Origin: Salinicola lusitanus
Lineage (GTDB): Bacteria; Pseudomonadota; Gammaproteobacteria; Pseudomonadales; Halomonadaceae
Length of the DNA: 42,722 nt
Assembly (NCBI RefSeq): GCF_003206045.1
Contig: NZ_PZJM01000003.1
Span: 71,112-113,833 of the forward strand
Reading direction: 5' to 3'
Both the position numbers and the translations under genes were made by a program. Below, piece after piece: positions 7,604-17,047 of the stretch (position 1 is its first letter; each line of letters starts with the position of its first letter). The notes beneath the pieces are model-generated. The model saw only the letters and a list, made by a program, of their open reading frames with translations, did no database searches and was not told the origin of the DNA.

Positions 7604-8278
7604 ATGCACGCACTCGATATCGACTACATGCTGGGCCTGGTGCCCATTCTTCTCAGCTACCTGCCACTGACGCTGGAGATGGCGGCGGCCGGCATGGCCT
7701 GTGCGCTGGTGCTCGCCTGCCTGCTGGCGGTCATCCGGGTCAGTCGCGTGCCGGGCCTCAACGCCTTCGCACTGCTGTTCATCTCGTTCTTCCGCGGTAC
7801 GCCGCTGCTGGTGCAACTGTTCCTGTTCTATTACGGGCTACCGCAGGTCTTGACGTTCCTCGTCGCGATCAACGGCGTTACCGCCACCATCCTCGGACTG
7901 ACGCTCCACTTCTCGGCCTACATGGCGGAGTCGATCCGTGCGGCCATCGTGGGGATCGATCGTAGCCAGACCGAAGCCGCCCTGTCGATCGGCATGACCC
8001 GGGCACAACTGATGCGTCGCATCGTGTTGCCCCAGGCGACCCGGGTGGCAACGCCGACGTTGATGAACTATTTCATCGACATGATCAAGTCGACCTCGCT
8101 GGCGTTCACGCTCGGCGTCACCGAGCTGATGGGTGCCACCCAGAAGGAAGCCGCTGGCAGCTTTCTCTACTTCGAGGCCTTTCTGGTCGTGGCGGTCATC
8201 TACTGGATCGTGGTCGAGGCACTTTCCTGGGTCCAGAAATGGCTGGAACAACGACTCAACCGGGCGTATCAGCGATGA
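7604..8278 (+). CDS. Amino-acid ABC transporter permease
   Basis: 224-residue inner-membrane permease of the HisMQ/TcyB family, forming the channel of the adjacent importer. Hydrophobic segments occur near 10-40, 50-75, 85-110, 150-175 and 190-210. The conserved SFFRGTPLLVQLFLFYYGLP segment and the cytoplasmic EAA loop (EAALSIGMTRAQ followed by IVLPQA) that contacts the ATPase are present. Only one permease gene is present, suggesting a homodimer as in TcyABC/YxeMNO systems. Its stop codon overlaps the start of the ATPase gene (ATGA at 8275-8278), indicating translational coupling. Confidence 0.93.
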   Translation: MHALDIDYMLGLVPILLSYLPLTLEMAAAGMACALVLACLLAVIRVSRVPGLNAFALLFISFFRGTPLLVQLFLFYYGLPQVLTFLVAINGVTATILGLTLHFSAYMAESIRAAIVGIDRSQTEAALSIGMTRAQLMRRIVLPQATRVATPTLMNYFIDMIKSTSLAFTLGVTELMGATQKEAAGSFLYFEAFLVVAVIYWIVVEALSWVQKWLEQRLNRAYQR

Positions 8279-9021
8279 TAGAACTCAAGGGCATCCGCAA
8301 GCAGTTCGGCAGTCACATCGTCTTCGACGACGTCGATCTTCAGCTCGAGCGCGGCGAGATCATCGTGATCGTCGGCCCCTCGGGCACCGGCAAATCCACA
8401 CTGCTGCGCTGCATCAATTTCCTGGAGACGCCTGATGCCGGCCAACTGACCGTCGGCGATCTCAGCCTCGATGCCACGACCGCGACGCGTGACCAGATCC
8501 TCGCCCTACGGCGGCGTACCGCCTTCGTATTCCAGAACTATGCTCTCTTCGCCAACAAGACCGCCCTTCAGAACATTGCCGAAGGCATGATCGTGGTCGA
8601 TGGCATCGCCAAGCGCGAGGCGTACGCCAGGGCAAGGGAGATTCTCGGGCGCATCGGGCTGGCCGACAAGGCCGACGCCTACCCCGCCGCGCTCTCCGGC
8701 GGACAGCAGCAGCGCGTGGGCATCGGCCGGGCCATGGCCGCCAATGCCGAGGTCATCCTGTTCGACGAACCGACATCCTCGCTGGACCCGCAGTGGGTGG
8801 AAGAAGTGCTCGGACTGATGAAGCAGCTTGCGGCCGAGCACCAGACGATGATCGTCGTCACTCACGAGATGCAGTTCGCTCGCGAGGTCGCCGATCGGGT
8901 GGTGTTCATGGATCAGGGCGGCATCATCGAGCAGGCACCTCCCTCGGAGCTGTTCAGCCATCCCAAGGACGAGCGTACCCAGCAGTTCCTGCGCAAGATC
9001 CTGGCGGCAAACAAGAGCTGA
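8275..9021 (+). CDS. Amino-acid ABC transporter ATP-binding protein
   Basis: 248-residue cytoplasmic ATPase of the polar amino-acid/cystine importer family (GlnQ/TcyC/TcyN). Walker A GPSGTGKSTLL near 32-42, Q-loop in FVFQNYALF, signature LSGGQQQRVGIGRA, Walker B VILFDEPTSSLD and the switch His in VVTHEMQFA. The start ATG overlaps the permease stop by 4 nt; the frame is open 12 codons upstream, but that part lies inside the permease gene and is not conserved. Last gene of the operon. Confidence 0.95.
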   Translation: MIELKGIRKQFGSHIVFDDVDLQLERGEIIVIVGPSGTGKSTLLRCINFLETPDAGQLTVGDLSLDATTATRDQILALRRRTAFVFQNYALFANKTALQNIAEGMIVVDGIAKREAYARAREILGRIGLADKADAYPAALSGGQQQRVGIGRAMAANAEVILFDEPTSSLDPQWVEEVLGLMKQLAAEHQTMIVVTHEMQFAREVADRVVFMDQGGIIEQAPPSELFSHPKDERTQQFLRKILAANKS

Positions 9022-9114
9022 CCGCCCCGCCCCGGGCAACGACTTCCCCCTGGCGACGTGTCGCGAAACCGCTTTCTCTTCTAGGCTAGTATCCGGCCAA
9101 TCACAAGGAACAGC

Positions 9115-9939
9115 ATGAAGCGAAACCACGTTAGCCTACGGGATGGATTGCGGCACACGGCTTCGGCGGGCTATGTCGCCAAGGGCATGATCTACCTCAC
9201 CATCGGCTGGCTCGCGCTGCTGACGGCGATAGGCTTGGGGGGCAGCGAGAGCGGCGCTTCCGACGTCATTCGCAAGATCGCGCTGTGGCCGTTCGGGCGT
9301 GCGCTACTGGCGCTGCTGGGGCTGGGGCTCATCGCCTATGTGTTGTGGCGCCTGGCTCAGGCGATTTTGGACACGGAGCGCAAGGGCAACGACTGGCAGG
9401 GATGGATACAACGTCTGGGGTTCGCGGTCAGCGGCGGCTTGTATGCCACGCTGGCCTGGCGGTGTGCCACTCTGGTCTTTCAGAGCCTGGCCCAGGGCCA
9501 GGGGGGCGGGACCTCACAGCATACCGAACGGGTGCTGGGCATTCCCGGCGGACGCTGGTTACTGGTCATGCTCGGCGTCATCTTCATCGGCGTCGGCATC
9601 CACCAGATGGTGCGCGCCTGGCGGCGTTCCTATCGCAAGAACTGGCACCTGGACAGCCGGCCCAACCCGCCGCTGCCACTGCTCGAGGCGATCGCGCGCC
9701 TCGGTCTCGCAGCCCGTGGCGTCACCTTCGTCCTGATAGGCAGTCTGATCGCACTGGCAGCCTGGCACCTGTCGCCCAGTGATGCCCAAGGCCTGGGCGC
9801 CGCGCTCAACCTGCTGGCCCACCAACCCTTCGGCGACTGGCTTCTGGGCGCCGCCGCGGTCGGCCTGATGGCGTACGGGGGCTACTGCTTCATCAATGCC
9901 GGCTATCGTCGGGTCAGGCACCCACGGAGCGGAACCTGA
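9115..9939 (+). CDS. DUF1206 domain membrane protein
   Basis: 274 residues with six hydrophobic segments arranged as three pairs, the pattern of DUF1206 proteins, which contain a repeated two-helix unit. Each unit begins with a similar GYVAKGMIYLTIG / GFAVSGGLYATLAW / GLAARGVTFVLIG motif at about 17, 101 and 201, showing internal triplication. AAGGAAC lies before the ATG. The molecular function of the family is unknown. It stands alone after the ABC operon, with a possible promoter in the 93-bp gap (TAGTAT near 9086). Confidence 0.85.
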   Translation: MKRNHVSLRDGLRHTASAGYVAKGMIYLTIGWLALLTAIGLGGSESGASDVIRKIALWPFGRALLALLGLGLIAYVLWRLAQAILDTERKGNDWQGWIQRLGFAVSGGLYATLAWRCATLVFQSLAQGQGGGTSQHTERVLGIPGGRWLLVMLGVIFIGVGIHQMVRAWRRSYRKNWHLDSRPNPPLPLLEAIARLGLAARGVTFVLIGSLIALAAWHLSPSDAQGLGAALNLLAHQPFGDWLLGAAAVGLMAYGGYCFINAGYRRVRHPRSGT

Positions 9940-9982
9940 CCGATTCGCTGCCGGGGCCGGCAAGCCACCAACGGCGGCGTAC

Positions 9983-10126
9983 AAAAACCGTCGGGAGCGG
10001 TTTTTGACGCCTCGGGCGGCCCGAAGGGTGGCCGCCAGGGATGGCAGGCCACAACAAACCGTCGGGAGCGGTTTTTGACGCCATGGGCGGCCCGAAGGGT
10101 GGCCGCCAGGGATGGCGGGCCACAAA
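9983..10126. repeat. 71-bp tandem repeat, two copies, with terminator-like hairpins
   Basis: Two adjacent copies, 9985-10055 and 10056-10126, are nearly identical. Each holds two inverted repeats: AAACCG/CGGTTT with a TCGGGAG loop (the first copy extends to AAAAACCG/CGGTTTTT at 9983-10005), and GGCGGCC/GGCCGCC with a 7-nt loop. They fill the space between two convergent genes, so they probably end transcription from both sides. The composition resembles dispersed REP-like intergenic elements; no other copy lies in this window. Confidence 0.85.
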
Positions 10127-10146
10127 AAAGACCGCCGTGGCGGTCT
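10124..10146 (-). terminator. Intrinsic terminator of the secreted repeat protein gene
   Basis: 8-bp stem AGACCGCC/GGCGGTCT with a 2-nt centre (10129-10146), followed on the minus strand by a run of six T. It abuts the second tandem repeat copy. Confidence 0.85.
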
Positions 10147-10212
10147 CAAACGATCGATAAGCCTATCTCGAAAGAACGAGACGGGGGTCATCGCACGAAC
10201 TCTGGTTCCCGC

Positions 10213-10650
10213 TTATTGAGCTGGCCCCGTATTGAGAGGTTGGCGATTGACAGAGTCCTTGCCAGCGGCGCCATCCTGATCGCTGCCACTCAAGGGGGCA
10301 CTGTTGTCCATCGTCGGAGACATGGGGGCAGCGTCGCCTCGACGGGGCATGCCTTTCACCATCCCGTCACGATTGGCGCTGTCCTTGCTCGCCATTCCCA
10401 TCTGATCGCTGCTGCTGTTGGGTGCACTGTCATCCATGGAAGAACCATGGGCGGACTTATGCGGTGATGACGGCATGCCGTTCACCATCGCATCGCGATT
10501 GGTGCTGTCCTTGCTTGCCATTCCCATCTGATCGCTGCTGCTGTTGGGCGCGCTATCGTCCATGGCGGTCTGGGCCATGGCTGCACCGCTCAACACGGCC
10601 AACATCAAACCGGTAGCGATACCGAAACGGTGACGGATGGAGATTTTCAT
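10213..10650 (-). CDS. Secreted protein of three 42-residue repeats
   Basis: 145 residues, not assigned to a known family. Residues 1-28 are a signal peptide (MKISIRHR, hydrophobic core, AMA cleavage). The rest is three repeats starting at residues 30, 72 and 114, exactly 42 residues apart, built on MDDSAPNSSSDQMGMASKDS-NRD-MV-GMP; the third copy is diverged. The sequence is rich in Met, Ser, Asp and Asn and lacks Cys, so it is probably extended or disordered in the periplasm or outside the cell. AGGAGCC before the ATG at 10650 fixes the start. Met-rich patterns suggest metal or oxidant interaction, but this is only a guess. Confidence 0.75.
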   Translation of the reverse strand: MKISIRHRFGIATGLMLAVLSGAAMAQTAMDDSAPNSSSDQMGMASKDSTNRDAMVNGMPSSPHKSAHGSSMDDSAPNSSSDQMGMASKDSANRDGMVKGMPRRGDAAPMSPTMDNSAPLSGSDQDGAAGKDSVNRQPLNTGPAQ

Positions 10651-10781
10651 GAGGGGCTCCTGCGGGTTTCCATGATCGAACGCGGCGTCGCGCTCCTGGG
10701 TCTTCCCTAACATGACGGTTGTGGCCGTCTATCCCTGTATACGCCGCTGTTCTGGAAACGGATGCAGTGCCCCTTGCGCTC

Positions 10782-11387
10782 TCACCCCAACAACAGCGCC
10801 CCACCCGCAGCGGCAATGACGGCACCGATACCGCGAAGCCAGCGGCTGTCACGCTGCATCAGCCAGTTGCCGACCAGACGGCCGACCAGAGTGATAGCGA
10901 CGCTGGCGATGACGAAGCCAACGGCGTAGAGCAGTGCCGATGCCCCGGGTGCCAGCTCGCTGCCGTGAGCATGGCCATGCAGCAGGATGAAGGCAAAGAC
11001 CAGGGTGCCGCCAACCGCGGTGGGCAGCTTGACAAGACAGGCCAGCATCACGCCCGCCAGCAGGACGCTGGAGGCGATGCCGAATTCGACGCCGAGCAGC
11101 GGCACGCCGGCCCAGGCCAGTCCCGCCCCCGCGATCATGCCCAGGGCAATCAGCAGCGGCATGGCACGGCACAACGTCGGGGACTGGCGGCAGCTCCACA
11201 AGCCGATTGCCAGCATGGCGAGCAGATGGTCGAGCCCCGTCAACGGATGCATCAGCCCGGCCAGGAGACTGCCGCCATGGGTATGCGGTAGCGCGCCGGG
11301 ATGCGCCATGGCCGCCGAGCCGACCAGCAGCAAGAGCGGTGCGGAGAGCCAGGCCAGGCCACGAGCCGGGGGAGTGGATGCGGTCAT
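10782..11387 (-). CDS. ureJ: HupE/UreJ family nickel permease
   Basis: 201-residue inner-membrane protein with a signal-like first helix ending AMAHPG and six or seven hydrophobic segments. The family motif HPLTGLDHLLAML (about 47-59), with His and Asp residues that bind nickel, is intact, and a second His cluster LLHGHAHGSE is present. HupE/UreJ proteins admit nickel for hydrogenase or urease. As last gene of the urease cluster, 32 bp after ureG, it fits a supplier of Ni2+ for urease. AAGGAG precedes the ATG. No clear terminator follows before the next gene. Confidence 0.92.
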   Translation of the reverse strand: MTASTPPARGLAWLSAPLLLLVGSAAMAHPGALPHTHGGSLLAGLMHPLTGLDHLLAMLAIGLWSCRQSPTLCRAMPLLIALGMIAGAGLAWAGVPLLGVEFGIASSVLLAGVMLACLVKLPTAVGGTLVFAFILLHGHAHGSELAPGASALLYAVGFVIASVAITLVGRLVGNWLMQRDSRWLRGIGAVIAAAGGALLLG

Positions 11388-11419
11388 GACGAATCTCCTT
11401 GCAGGTAACGGATGAGAGA

Positions 11420-12082
11420 TCAGTTGGCTGTCAGCAGTTGCTGGTCCTGGATGGCACGTCGTTCTTCGCCGCGCCGCTCCGGCAGCATCCCCCGATCGAG
11501 GATGAAACGAACGATGGTCTCGACACCGACCCCGTCATGCAGGTTGGTGAAGACGAAGGGACGCTCGCCACGCATCTTCTTGGCATCGCGCTCCATCACT
11601 TCGAGGGAGGCATGGACGTAGTCGGCGATGTCGATCTTGTTGATGATCAGCAGATCCGACTTGGTGATTCCGGGGCCGCCCTTGCGCGGGATCTTGTCGC
11701 CAGCCGAGACGTCGATGACGTAGAGCGTCAGATCCGAGAGCTCGGGACTGAAAGTGGCAGCCAGGTTGTCGCCACCGGACTCCACCAGCACCAGCTCCAG
11801 ATCGGGATGGAGGGCGTGCAGGTCGTCGATCGCCGCGAGATTCATCGAGGCATCCTCGCGGATCGCCGTGTGGGGACAGCCGCCGGTCTCCACGCCGATG
11901 ATACGGTCGGCGGCCAGTGCATCGTGACGCAGCAGGAAGTCGGCATCTTCCCGGGTATAGATGTCGTTGGTCACCACCGCGATATCGTAGTGTTCACGCA
12001 GCGCCAGACAGAGCTGCTTGAGAAGTGCCGTCTTGCCGGAACCCACCGGCCCGCCGACCCCCACGCGTAGACAATGCTTCAT
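11420..12082 (-). CDS. ureG: Urease accessory GTPase UreG
   Basis: 220-residue SIMIBI-class GTPase that powers nickel insertion into urease as part of the UreD-UreF-UreG complex and receives nickel from UreE. P-loop [14 protein letters not shown] at about 8-20, the metal-binding CPH motif in [17 protein letters not shown], the [17 protein letters not shown] switch segment and the guanine-specificity motif NKID are all intact. GGAGAGG before the ATG at 12082 sets the start; the frame is open 9 codons upstream. 23 bp separate it from ureF. Confidence 0.97.
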   Translation of the reverse strand: MKHCLRVGVGGPVGSGKTALLKQLCLALREHYDIAVVTNDIYTREDADFLLRHDALAADRIIGVETGGCPHTAIREDASMNLAAIDDLHALHPDLELVLVESGGDNLAATFSPELSDLTLYVIDVSAGDKIPRKGGPGITKSDLLIINKIDIADYVHASLEVMERDAKKMRGERPFVFTNLHDGVGVETIVRFILDRGMLPERRGEERRAIQDQQLLTAN

Positions 12083-12105
12083 CGCTTTCCTCTCCTTCCA
12101 ATATC

Positions 12106-12789
12106 TCAACTGCGAAACAGACGCGAATACTGTGTTTCATGCAGCGCACTCGCCAGGGCCAGTCCCGGCAGGATGGGACCGAGCGCCTCGTCGTGCAGCC
12201 GGTTGGCGGTCTCGACGGCGCTCACCAGTTCGGGTCGCAGCCGCTCGACCAGCCGCTGTGCCGCGGTCTGGCCCAGCGGCAGCGCCTTGCAGGCGGCGGC
12301 CAGCTGGTTCTCGAGCCAGGCCCATGCGAAGCCGAGCTGGGCATCCTCGATGCCGATCCCTCGTCGATGCGCCACCCAGGCAAACAGGGTGACGTACGCC
12401 GGACGCTGGGGCAGCCAGCCATCTTCGGGCAGCAGCGCCAGGTCCCCCAGCAGACGCGCAAGCGCCTGCCCCAGACGCACGTCCTCGTCCGCCAGCTCCT
12501 GGGTTTCCCGATTGGCCCGAAGCCAGTCGTTCCAGACCTGCAGCGTCTCGCGGTCGCCGGTTCTCCAGGCGCCCTGCAGCCTGCCCAGCACCGGCAGCTC
12601 GCAACGTGTCAGGCCATCGTCGAGAACGCCCGACAACCACTCGCCGAGGCTCTCCTCGTCACGTACCCAGCCAAGCTCGAAGGCGCTCTCCAACCCCTGC
12701 GACCAGGCGAAGGCGCCGATCGGCAGCGCCGGGCTGATCAGTTGTATCAGCCCCAGCAGGGCCAGCGGGTCGCGCCTCGATTCGGCCAT
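12106..12789 (-). CDS. ureF: Urease accessory protein UreF
   Basis: 227-residue all-helical chaperone that binds UreD and recruits UreG to apo-urease. The conserved [16 protein letters not shown] segment near residues 19-34 and the C-terminal [11 protein letters not shown] end are typical. The ATG at 12789 has GAGGT 4 nt upstream; a TTG one codon earlier is too close to that site. It begins 6 bp after the ureE stop. Confidence 0.95.
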   Translation of the reverse strand: MAESRRDPLALLGLIQLISPALPIGAFAWSQGLESAFELGWVRDEESLGEWLSGVLDDGLTRCELPVLGRLQGAWRTGDRETLQVWNDWLRANRETQELADEDVRLGQALARLLGDLALLPEDGWLPQRPAYVTLFAWVAHRRGIGIEDAQLGFAWAWLENQLAAACKALPLGQTAAQRLVERLRPELVSAVETANRLHDEALGPILPGLALASALHETQYSRLFRS

Positions 12790-12795
12790 CAAACC

Positions 12796-13410
12796 TCAAT
12801 GCTCATGCTTGTGGCCGTGGCGGTGCGAGAGGTGCTGCTGGAAGTCATAGACCTGACCGAGGTTCCCGACGGCGCCGTGATCGTGGGGGTGGTCGTGGCC
12901 GTGGGGGTGGTCGTGGCCGTGGGAATGACCGTGAGCATGGGAGTGGGCGTGTCCATGGCGAGCCCCCTCGCCCTCGGCATACGCGCCCGGCTCGGGGTCG
13001 AACGGCGCCTGGTGATGCTCGAGCGTCGCTCCCAGCCTCACTGCCAGGGTTTCCAGCACATGATCCGGCGGAAAACGCACCCAGCCACACTCGCCGGCCG
13101 TGCCGATCGCCAACTGAACGTGACGATTGCCCAGGTGATAGCAGAGCCTCGCCAATGCCAGCCCGAGCGGCACCTTCGCCGTCACCACCGGTTCCGCGGC
13201 AGCGAGAACTTCGATCACCTCGCCGCTTTCGGCACGCAGTAAGGCCCCATCGCGCAGCACCGGGCCGCGATCGAGGAAAATGCCGATCTCGTGGCCCCGG
13301 TCGCTGGTCGCCTTGAGTCGGCCGCGCATTCGCAGCTCGAACGGCAACGTCACGCTGTCGATGGCGATAGCGTCGGACGTCGCCTCCAGCCGTTCAATCA
13401 ATTTCCACAT
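12796..13410 (-). CDS. ureE: Urease nickel metallochaperone UreE with long His tail
   Basis: 204-residue nickel-binding chaperone that passes Ni2+ to UreG. The N-terminal peptide-binding domain (about 1-70) is followed by the metal-binding domain with CYHLGNRHVQL, which includes the conserved dimer-interface His. The last about 50 residues contain some 20 histidines, mostly in alternating His-X pattern, then HRHGHKHEH at the end; this resembles the His-rich tail of Klebsiella UreE and should give storage capacity for several nickel ions. The frame continues upstream to 13506, but homology and a GAGGC site support the ATG at 13410. It lies between ureC and ureF. Confidence 0.95.
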   Translation of the reverse strand: MWKLIERLEATSDAIAIDSVTLPFELRMRGRLKATSDRGHEIGIFLDRGPVLRDGALLRAESGEVIEVLAAAEPVVTAKVPLGLALARLCYHLGNRHVQLAIGTAGECGWVRFPPDHVLETLAVRLGATLEHHQAPFDPEPGAYAEGEGARHGHAHSHAHGHSHGHDHPHGHDHPHDHGAVGNLGQVYDFQQHLSHRHGHKHEH

Positions 13411-13502
13411 GTCTATCTGCCTCGTGATAGCCGCTACCGGACTCGAGATGACCTCGACATAGATAACCGAAAACGAGCCCGGCCGGCGGATGAATAGTCG
13501 AA

Positions 13503-15209
13503 TCAAAAAAGATGATAACGCTGGGCCAGCGGTAACTCGAAGGCCGGCTCACAGGTCAAGAGCTCGCCGTCGGCGCGCACCTCGTAGGTTTGCGGATCGA
13601 CCTCCAGATGCGGACAGGCGTCGTTGAGCTTCATGTCCGACTTGCGAACGCCCCGTACGTTCCTGACCGCCGACAGCATGCTCTCCAGACCCAGGCGCTC
13701 CTTGATCCCGGCATCCAGCGCGGCCTGGCTGACGAAGCTGAAGCGGGTCGCGCTGGCCGCCTTGCCAAAGGCGCCGAACATCGGCCGGTAATGCACTGGC
13801 TGCGGTGTGGGGATCGACGCGTTGGCATCGCCCATCGGCGCCGCCGCGATCATGCCGCCCTTGACGATCAACGCCGGTTTGACGCCGAAGAACGCCGGGC
13901 TCCACAGCACCAGGTCGGCCAGTTTGCCGGCTTCCACCGAGCCGACCTCGTGGGCGATGCCGTGGGTCAATGCCGGGTTGATGGTGTACTTGGCGATATA
14001 GCGGCGGGCGCGAAAGTTGTCCGCGCCCAGCGCCGCATCTTCCGGCAGCAGGCCGCGCTGCACCTTCATCTTGTGTGCGGTCTGCCAGGTACGGCAGACC
14101 ACCTCTCCCACCCGCCCCATGGCCTGGGAGTCCGACGAGATCATCGAGATCACCCCCATGTCGTGGAGGATATCCTCGGCGGCGATGGTCTCGCGACGAA
14201 TGCGGGAATCGGCAAACGCCACGTCTTCCGGGATGTTCGGATCGAGGTGGTGGCACACCATCAGCATGTCGAGATGCTCGTCGATGGTATTGACCGTGTA
14301 AGGCCGGGTCGGATTGGTCGACGACGGCAGCACGTAATCCTTCGAGCAGGCGGTGATGATGTCGGGGGCGTGGCCGCCGCCGGCACCTTCGGTGTGATAG
14401 GTGTGGATGCCGCGCTCCTTGAACGCGGCGATCGTATCCTCGACGAAGCCGGACTCGTTGAGCGTGTCGGTATGAATCGCGACCTGGATGTCGTAGCGCT
14501 CCGCCACGCTCAGGCAGTTGTCGATCGACGCCGGTGTCGTTCCCCAGTCTTCGTGCAACTTGAGCCCGATCGCTCCGGCGACGATCTGCGCTTCCAGCGC
14601 CTCCGGCAGGCTGGCGTTGCCCTTGCCGAGCAGGCCGATGTTCATCGGCAGGGTGTCGATCGCCTGCAACATCCTGGCGAGATGCCACTCGCCGGGGGTA
14701 CAGGTGGTGGCATTGGTGCCGGTCGCCGGACCGGTACCGCCGCCGAGCATGGTGGTGACGCCGCTCATCAAGGCTTCTTCGACCTGCTGCGGGCAGATGA
14801 AGTGGATGTGTGCATCGATACCGCCGGCGGTGAGGATCTTGCCCTCCCCCGCGATGATCTCCGTGCCCGGCCCGATGACGATGTCGACGCCAGGCTGGAC
14901 GTCCGGATTGCCGGCCTTGCCGATGGCGGCGATCCGGCCTTGCTGCAGGCCGACATCCGCCTTCACCACCCCCCACCAGTCGAGGATCAGCGCGTTGGTG
15001 ATGACGGTATCCATGACACTGTCATCCACGCGCTGGCTCTGGCCCATCCCGTCCCGAATGACCTTGCCACCGCCGAACTTGACCTCGTCGCCGTAGACCG
15101 TCGCGTCGCGCTCGACCTCGATCCACAGTTCGGTGTCGCCCAGGCGCACGCGATCGCCGACGGTGGGGCCGTACATGTCCGCGTACGCCTGCCGGGTAAT
15201 CGTCACCAT
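13503..15209 (-). CDS. ureC: Urease alpha subunit
   Basis: 568-residue catalytic subunit; hydrolyses urea to ammonia and carbamate at a dinuclear nickel centre. All metal and catalytic residues are present at the Klebsiella numbering: His134 and His136 in DAHIHF, carbamylated Lys217 and His219 in GLKLHEDWG, His246, His272, the flap Cys319-His320, and Asp360 in SSDSQAMG. Its ATG overlaps the ureB stop by one base, so translation is coupled. Intact and presumably active. Confidence 0.98.
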   Translation of the reverse strand: MVTITRQAYADMYGPTVGDRVRLGDTELWIEVERDATVYGDEVKFGGGKVIRDGMGQSQRVDDSVMDTVITNALILDWWGVVKADVGLQQGRIAAIGKAGNPDVQPGVDIVIGPGTEIIAGEGKILTAGGIDAHIHFICPQQVEEALMSGVTTMLGGGTGPATGTNATTCTPGEWHLARMLQAIDTLPMNIGLLGKGNASLPEALEAQIVAGAIGLKLHEDWGTTPASIDNCLSVAERYDIQVAIHTDTLNESGFVEDTIAAFKERGIHTYHTEGAGGGHAPDIITACSKDYVLPSSTNPTRPYTVNTIDEHLDMLMVCHHLDPNIPEDVAFADSRIRRETIAAEDILHDMGVISMISSDSQAMGRVGEVVCRTWQTAHKMKVQRGLLPEDAALGADNFRARRYIAKYTINPALTHGIAHEVGSVEAGKLADLVLWSPAFFGVKPALIVKGGMIAAAPMGDANASIPTPQPVHYRPMFGAFGKAASATRFSFVSQAALDAGIKERLGLESMLSAVRNVRGVRKSDMKLNDACPHLEVDPQTYEVRADGELLTCEPAFELPLAQRYHLF

Positions 15210-15568
15210 CAGTTCGTTCCCCCTTGATCGCCATTGTCGTCAGGCGCCCCTGGCGCGGCAGTGGGCAGCGCCCCCATCACCTCGCCGCGGAAACCGTAGA
15301 TCCGACGCGCGCCGGCATAGGGCACCAGGGTCACCTCGCGACTCTGGCCCGGCTCGAAGCGAATCGCCGAACCGGCCGGCACGTCGAGACGATAGCCACG
15401 CGCCATGGCGCGGTCGAAAACCAGAGCCGGGTTGGTCTCCGCGAAGTGGTAGTGGGAGCCGACCTGGACTGGCCGGTCACCGGTATTGGCCACCGCCAGC
15501 GTGATCGTCTCGAGTCCCGCATTGAGCTCGATCTCGCCATCCTGAATCTGCGTTTCACCGGGAATCAT
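15209..15568 (-). CDS. ureB: Urease beta subunit
   Basis: 119-residue structural subunit of the (UreABC)3 trimer. Begins MIPGETQ and contains the typical [17 protein letters not shown] and [16 protein letters not shown] segments and the C-terminal [16 protein letters not shown] before the ATG at 15568 defines the start; the frame is open 14 codons upstream without similarity. It follows ureA after 131 bp, an unusually wide gap within this operon with no other gene in it. Confidence 0.97.
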   Translation of the reverse strand: MIPGETQIQDGEIELNAGLETITLAVANTGDRPVQVGSHYHFAETNPALVFDRAMARGYRLDVPAGSAIRFEPGQSREVTLVPYAGARRIYGFRGEVMGALPTAAPGAPDDNGDQGGTN

Positions 15569-15699
15569 CGATTTTCCCTTGTTGTCGATTGTTCTTCGCC
15601 GGAACGGCACCCGGACGGCTCATGGCAAGGCCGTCGACGTTGGCCGACCGGCAGCATGCGAAACCGCGCCGACACCGCGCCCGGCCCGGAAGCGCCGCG

Positions 15700-16002
15700 T
15701 CAGACGATGGGATCGTGAACCGTGACGAGTTTGGTACCGTCCGGGAATGTCGCTTCGACCTGCACCTCGTGAATCATGTCGGCCACCCCATCCATGACGT
15801 CATCCCGCGTCAGTATCTCGCGCCCATATCCCATCAGGTCGGCCACGCTCCTGCCATCCCGCGCGCCCTCCAGAATCTCGAAACTGATCAGCGCCATCGC
15901 TTCCGGATAGTTGAGCTTGAGCCCACGGGCGCGCCGCCGCTCGGCCAGTTGGGCGGCGCTGAACAGCATCAGCTTGTCTTTGTCTCTCGGGGTCAATTCC
16001 AT
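15700..16002 (-). CDS. ureA: Urease gamma subunit
   Basis: 100 residues, the canonical length. Starts [14 protein letters not shown] and includes [22 protein letters not shown], followed by the C-terminal [20 protein letters not shown]. It is a structural subunit of urease. About 109 bp separate it from ureD. Confidence 0.98.
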   Translation of the reverse strand: MELTPRDKDKLMLFSAAQLAERRRARGLKLNYPEAMALISFEILEGARDGRSVADLMGYGREILTRDDVMDGVADMIHEVQVEATFPDGTKLVTVHDPIV

Positions 16003-16111
16003 CGCGACGGCTCCCTGGCTCTTGCGCGTTGTTCAAAGTTCGGTCTTTCGGCCCTGCCGCCGGGCAAGCGCCGGCTTCGATGTGCCACGAACGGGGCTAT
16101 CCACGGGGTCG

Positions 16112-17047
16112 TCACGTCCGCCAGATGCGCGGCTCGCAAACGCCCCGACCGGCCAGCAAGGGCCGAAGCACGTGCCAGGCAGCGCAGCACAGATCCCAGG
16201 CTTCGTTGCGGGAGCTGCCCAGATAGCGCAGCAGCAGCACACCGTGACGCTGCGTCACCGCCCAGTTTGGCCGCGCCGGCAGTGCCGCTCTGAGGGCGCC
16301 AACCGCTCCGCCGGCATCCTCCACTCCCGCCGCCCACAGCGTGGCCTGGACCGTCGCGCCGCCCTGCCCCCAACGCCCGACGAATCGCCGGTGCGCCGGA
16401 TCCAGCGGCTGGCGCTCGAGCCACAGCGGCAGGCCATCCCGGCTCAGTCGGAAGCGCTGCTCGATGCGACCACTCTCGAACGGCAGCTGGCTCGCCGGGC
16501 GCCCCAACGCCATGATTTCCCACCCCAGGCAGCGGGCGCTGCCCTGCAAGGCGATCTCGGTGAGCTGCTCGCCTCGCGAGCCATCGAAACCGATGGTCTC
16601 CTGGGGCAGCCACTCGAGAAGACCATCGTCCTCGACGGCGAATCGATTGGTCTGCGACCAGGCGACGGCGTGGCTGTCCGCGCGGTAGAGCTTGGTCGCC
16701 GCCGGCGTGGTGAGCACGGCATGGGCAGAAGGCTCGACCCGGATGTCAACCGTCAACGCATCGCCGCTGACCAGGCCCCCTGGCGGGTGCAGCAGATAGA
16801 CGTGACAGGGGTCGACTCGGCCGACCTGGTGCGGCTCCGGATAGAACGGCCGCTGGACCCTTAGCGGCCCATGGTGCCGCGCCCGGACCAAGCGCGTTCG
16901 AGCCGCGCCTTCCCGACCATGGGGGCGCGACGCGAACGCCAACGACAGCGAGGCATCCCAGCGGCGCCCGGCATCGAAACGGTGCCCGGAATCCGCCGGC
17001 GCCGGTGACGCCGCTCCCTGCAACGGCCTTGGGATCTCGGCCGTCAT
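16112..17047 (-). CDS. ureD: Urease accessory protein UreD
   Basis: 311-residue scaffold (UreD/UreH) that binds apo-urease and UreF and carries nickel towards the active site. Conserved segments include the LVRARHHGPLRVQRPFYPE region near 52-70, HVYLLHPPGGLVSGD, TPAATKLYRA and WLPQETIGFDGSR. Its ATG overlaps the urtE stop by 4 nt (ATGA at 17044-17047), joining the transport and urease halves of the cluster in one translational chain. The N-terminal 25 residues are Pro- and Ala-rich and variable. Confidence 0.95.
   Translation of the reverse strand: MTAEIPRPLQGAASPAPADSGHRFDAGRRWDASLSLAFASRPHGREGAARTRLVRARHHGPLRVQRPFYPEPHQVGRVDPCHVYLLHPPGGLVSGDALTVDIRVEPSAHAVLTTPAATKLYRADSHAVAWSQTNRFAVEDDGLLEWLPQETIGFDGSRGEQLTEIALQGSARCLGWEIMALGRPASQLPFESGRIEQRFRLSRDGLPLWLERQPLDPAHRRFVGRWGQGGATVQATLWAAGVEDAGGAVGALRAALPARPNWAVTQRHGVLLLRYLGSSRNEAWDLCCAAWHVLRPLLAGRGVCEPRIWRT

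Noticed and set aside
10393-10566. CRISPR-like or other DNA repeat array
   Set aside because: The 126-bp periodicity is in frame with the 42-residue protein repeat and has no spacers, so it is a coding repeat.
13590-15227. A 545-codon open frame on the plus strand
   Set aside because: Antisense to ureC, whose active-site residues are all intact; product is Arg/Asp/His-rich without motifs.
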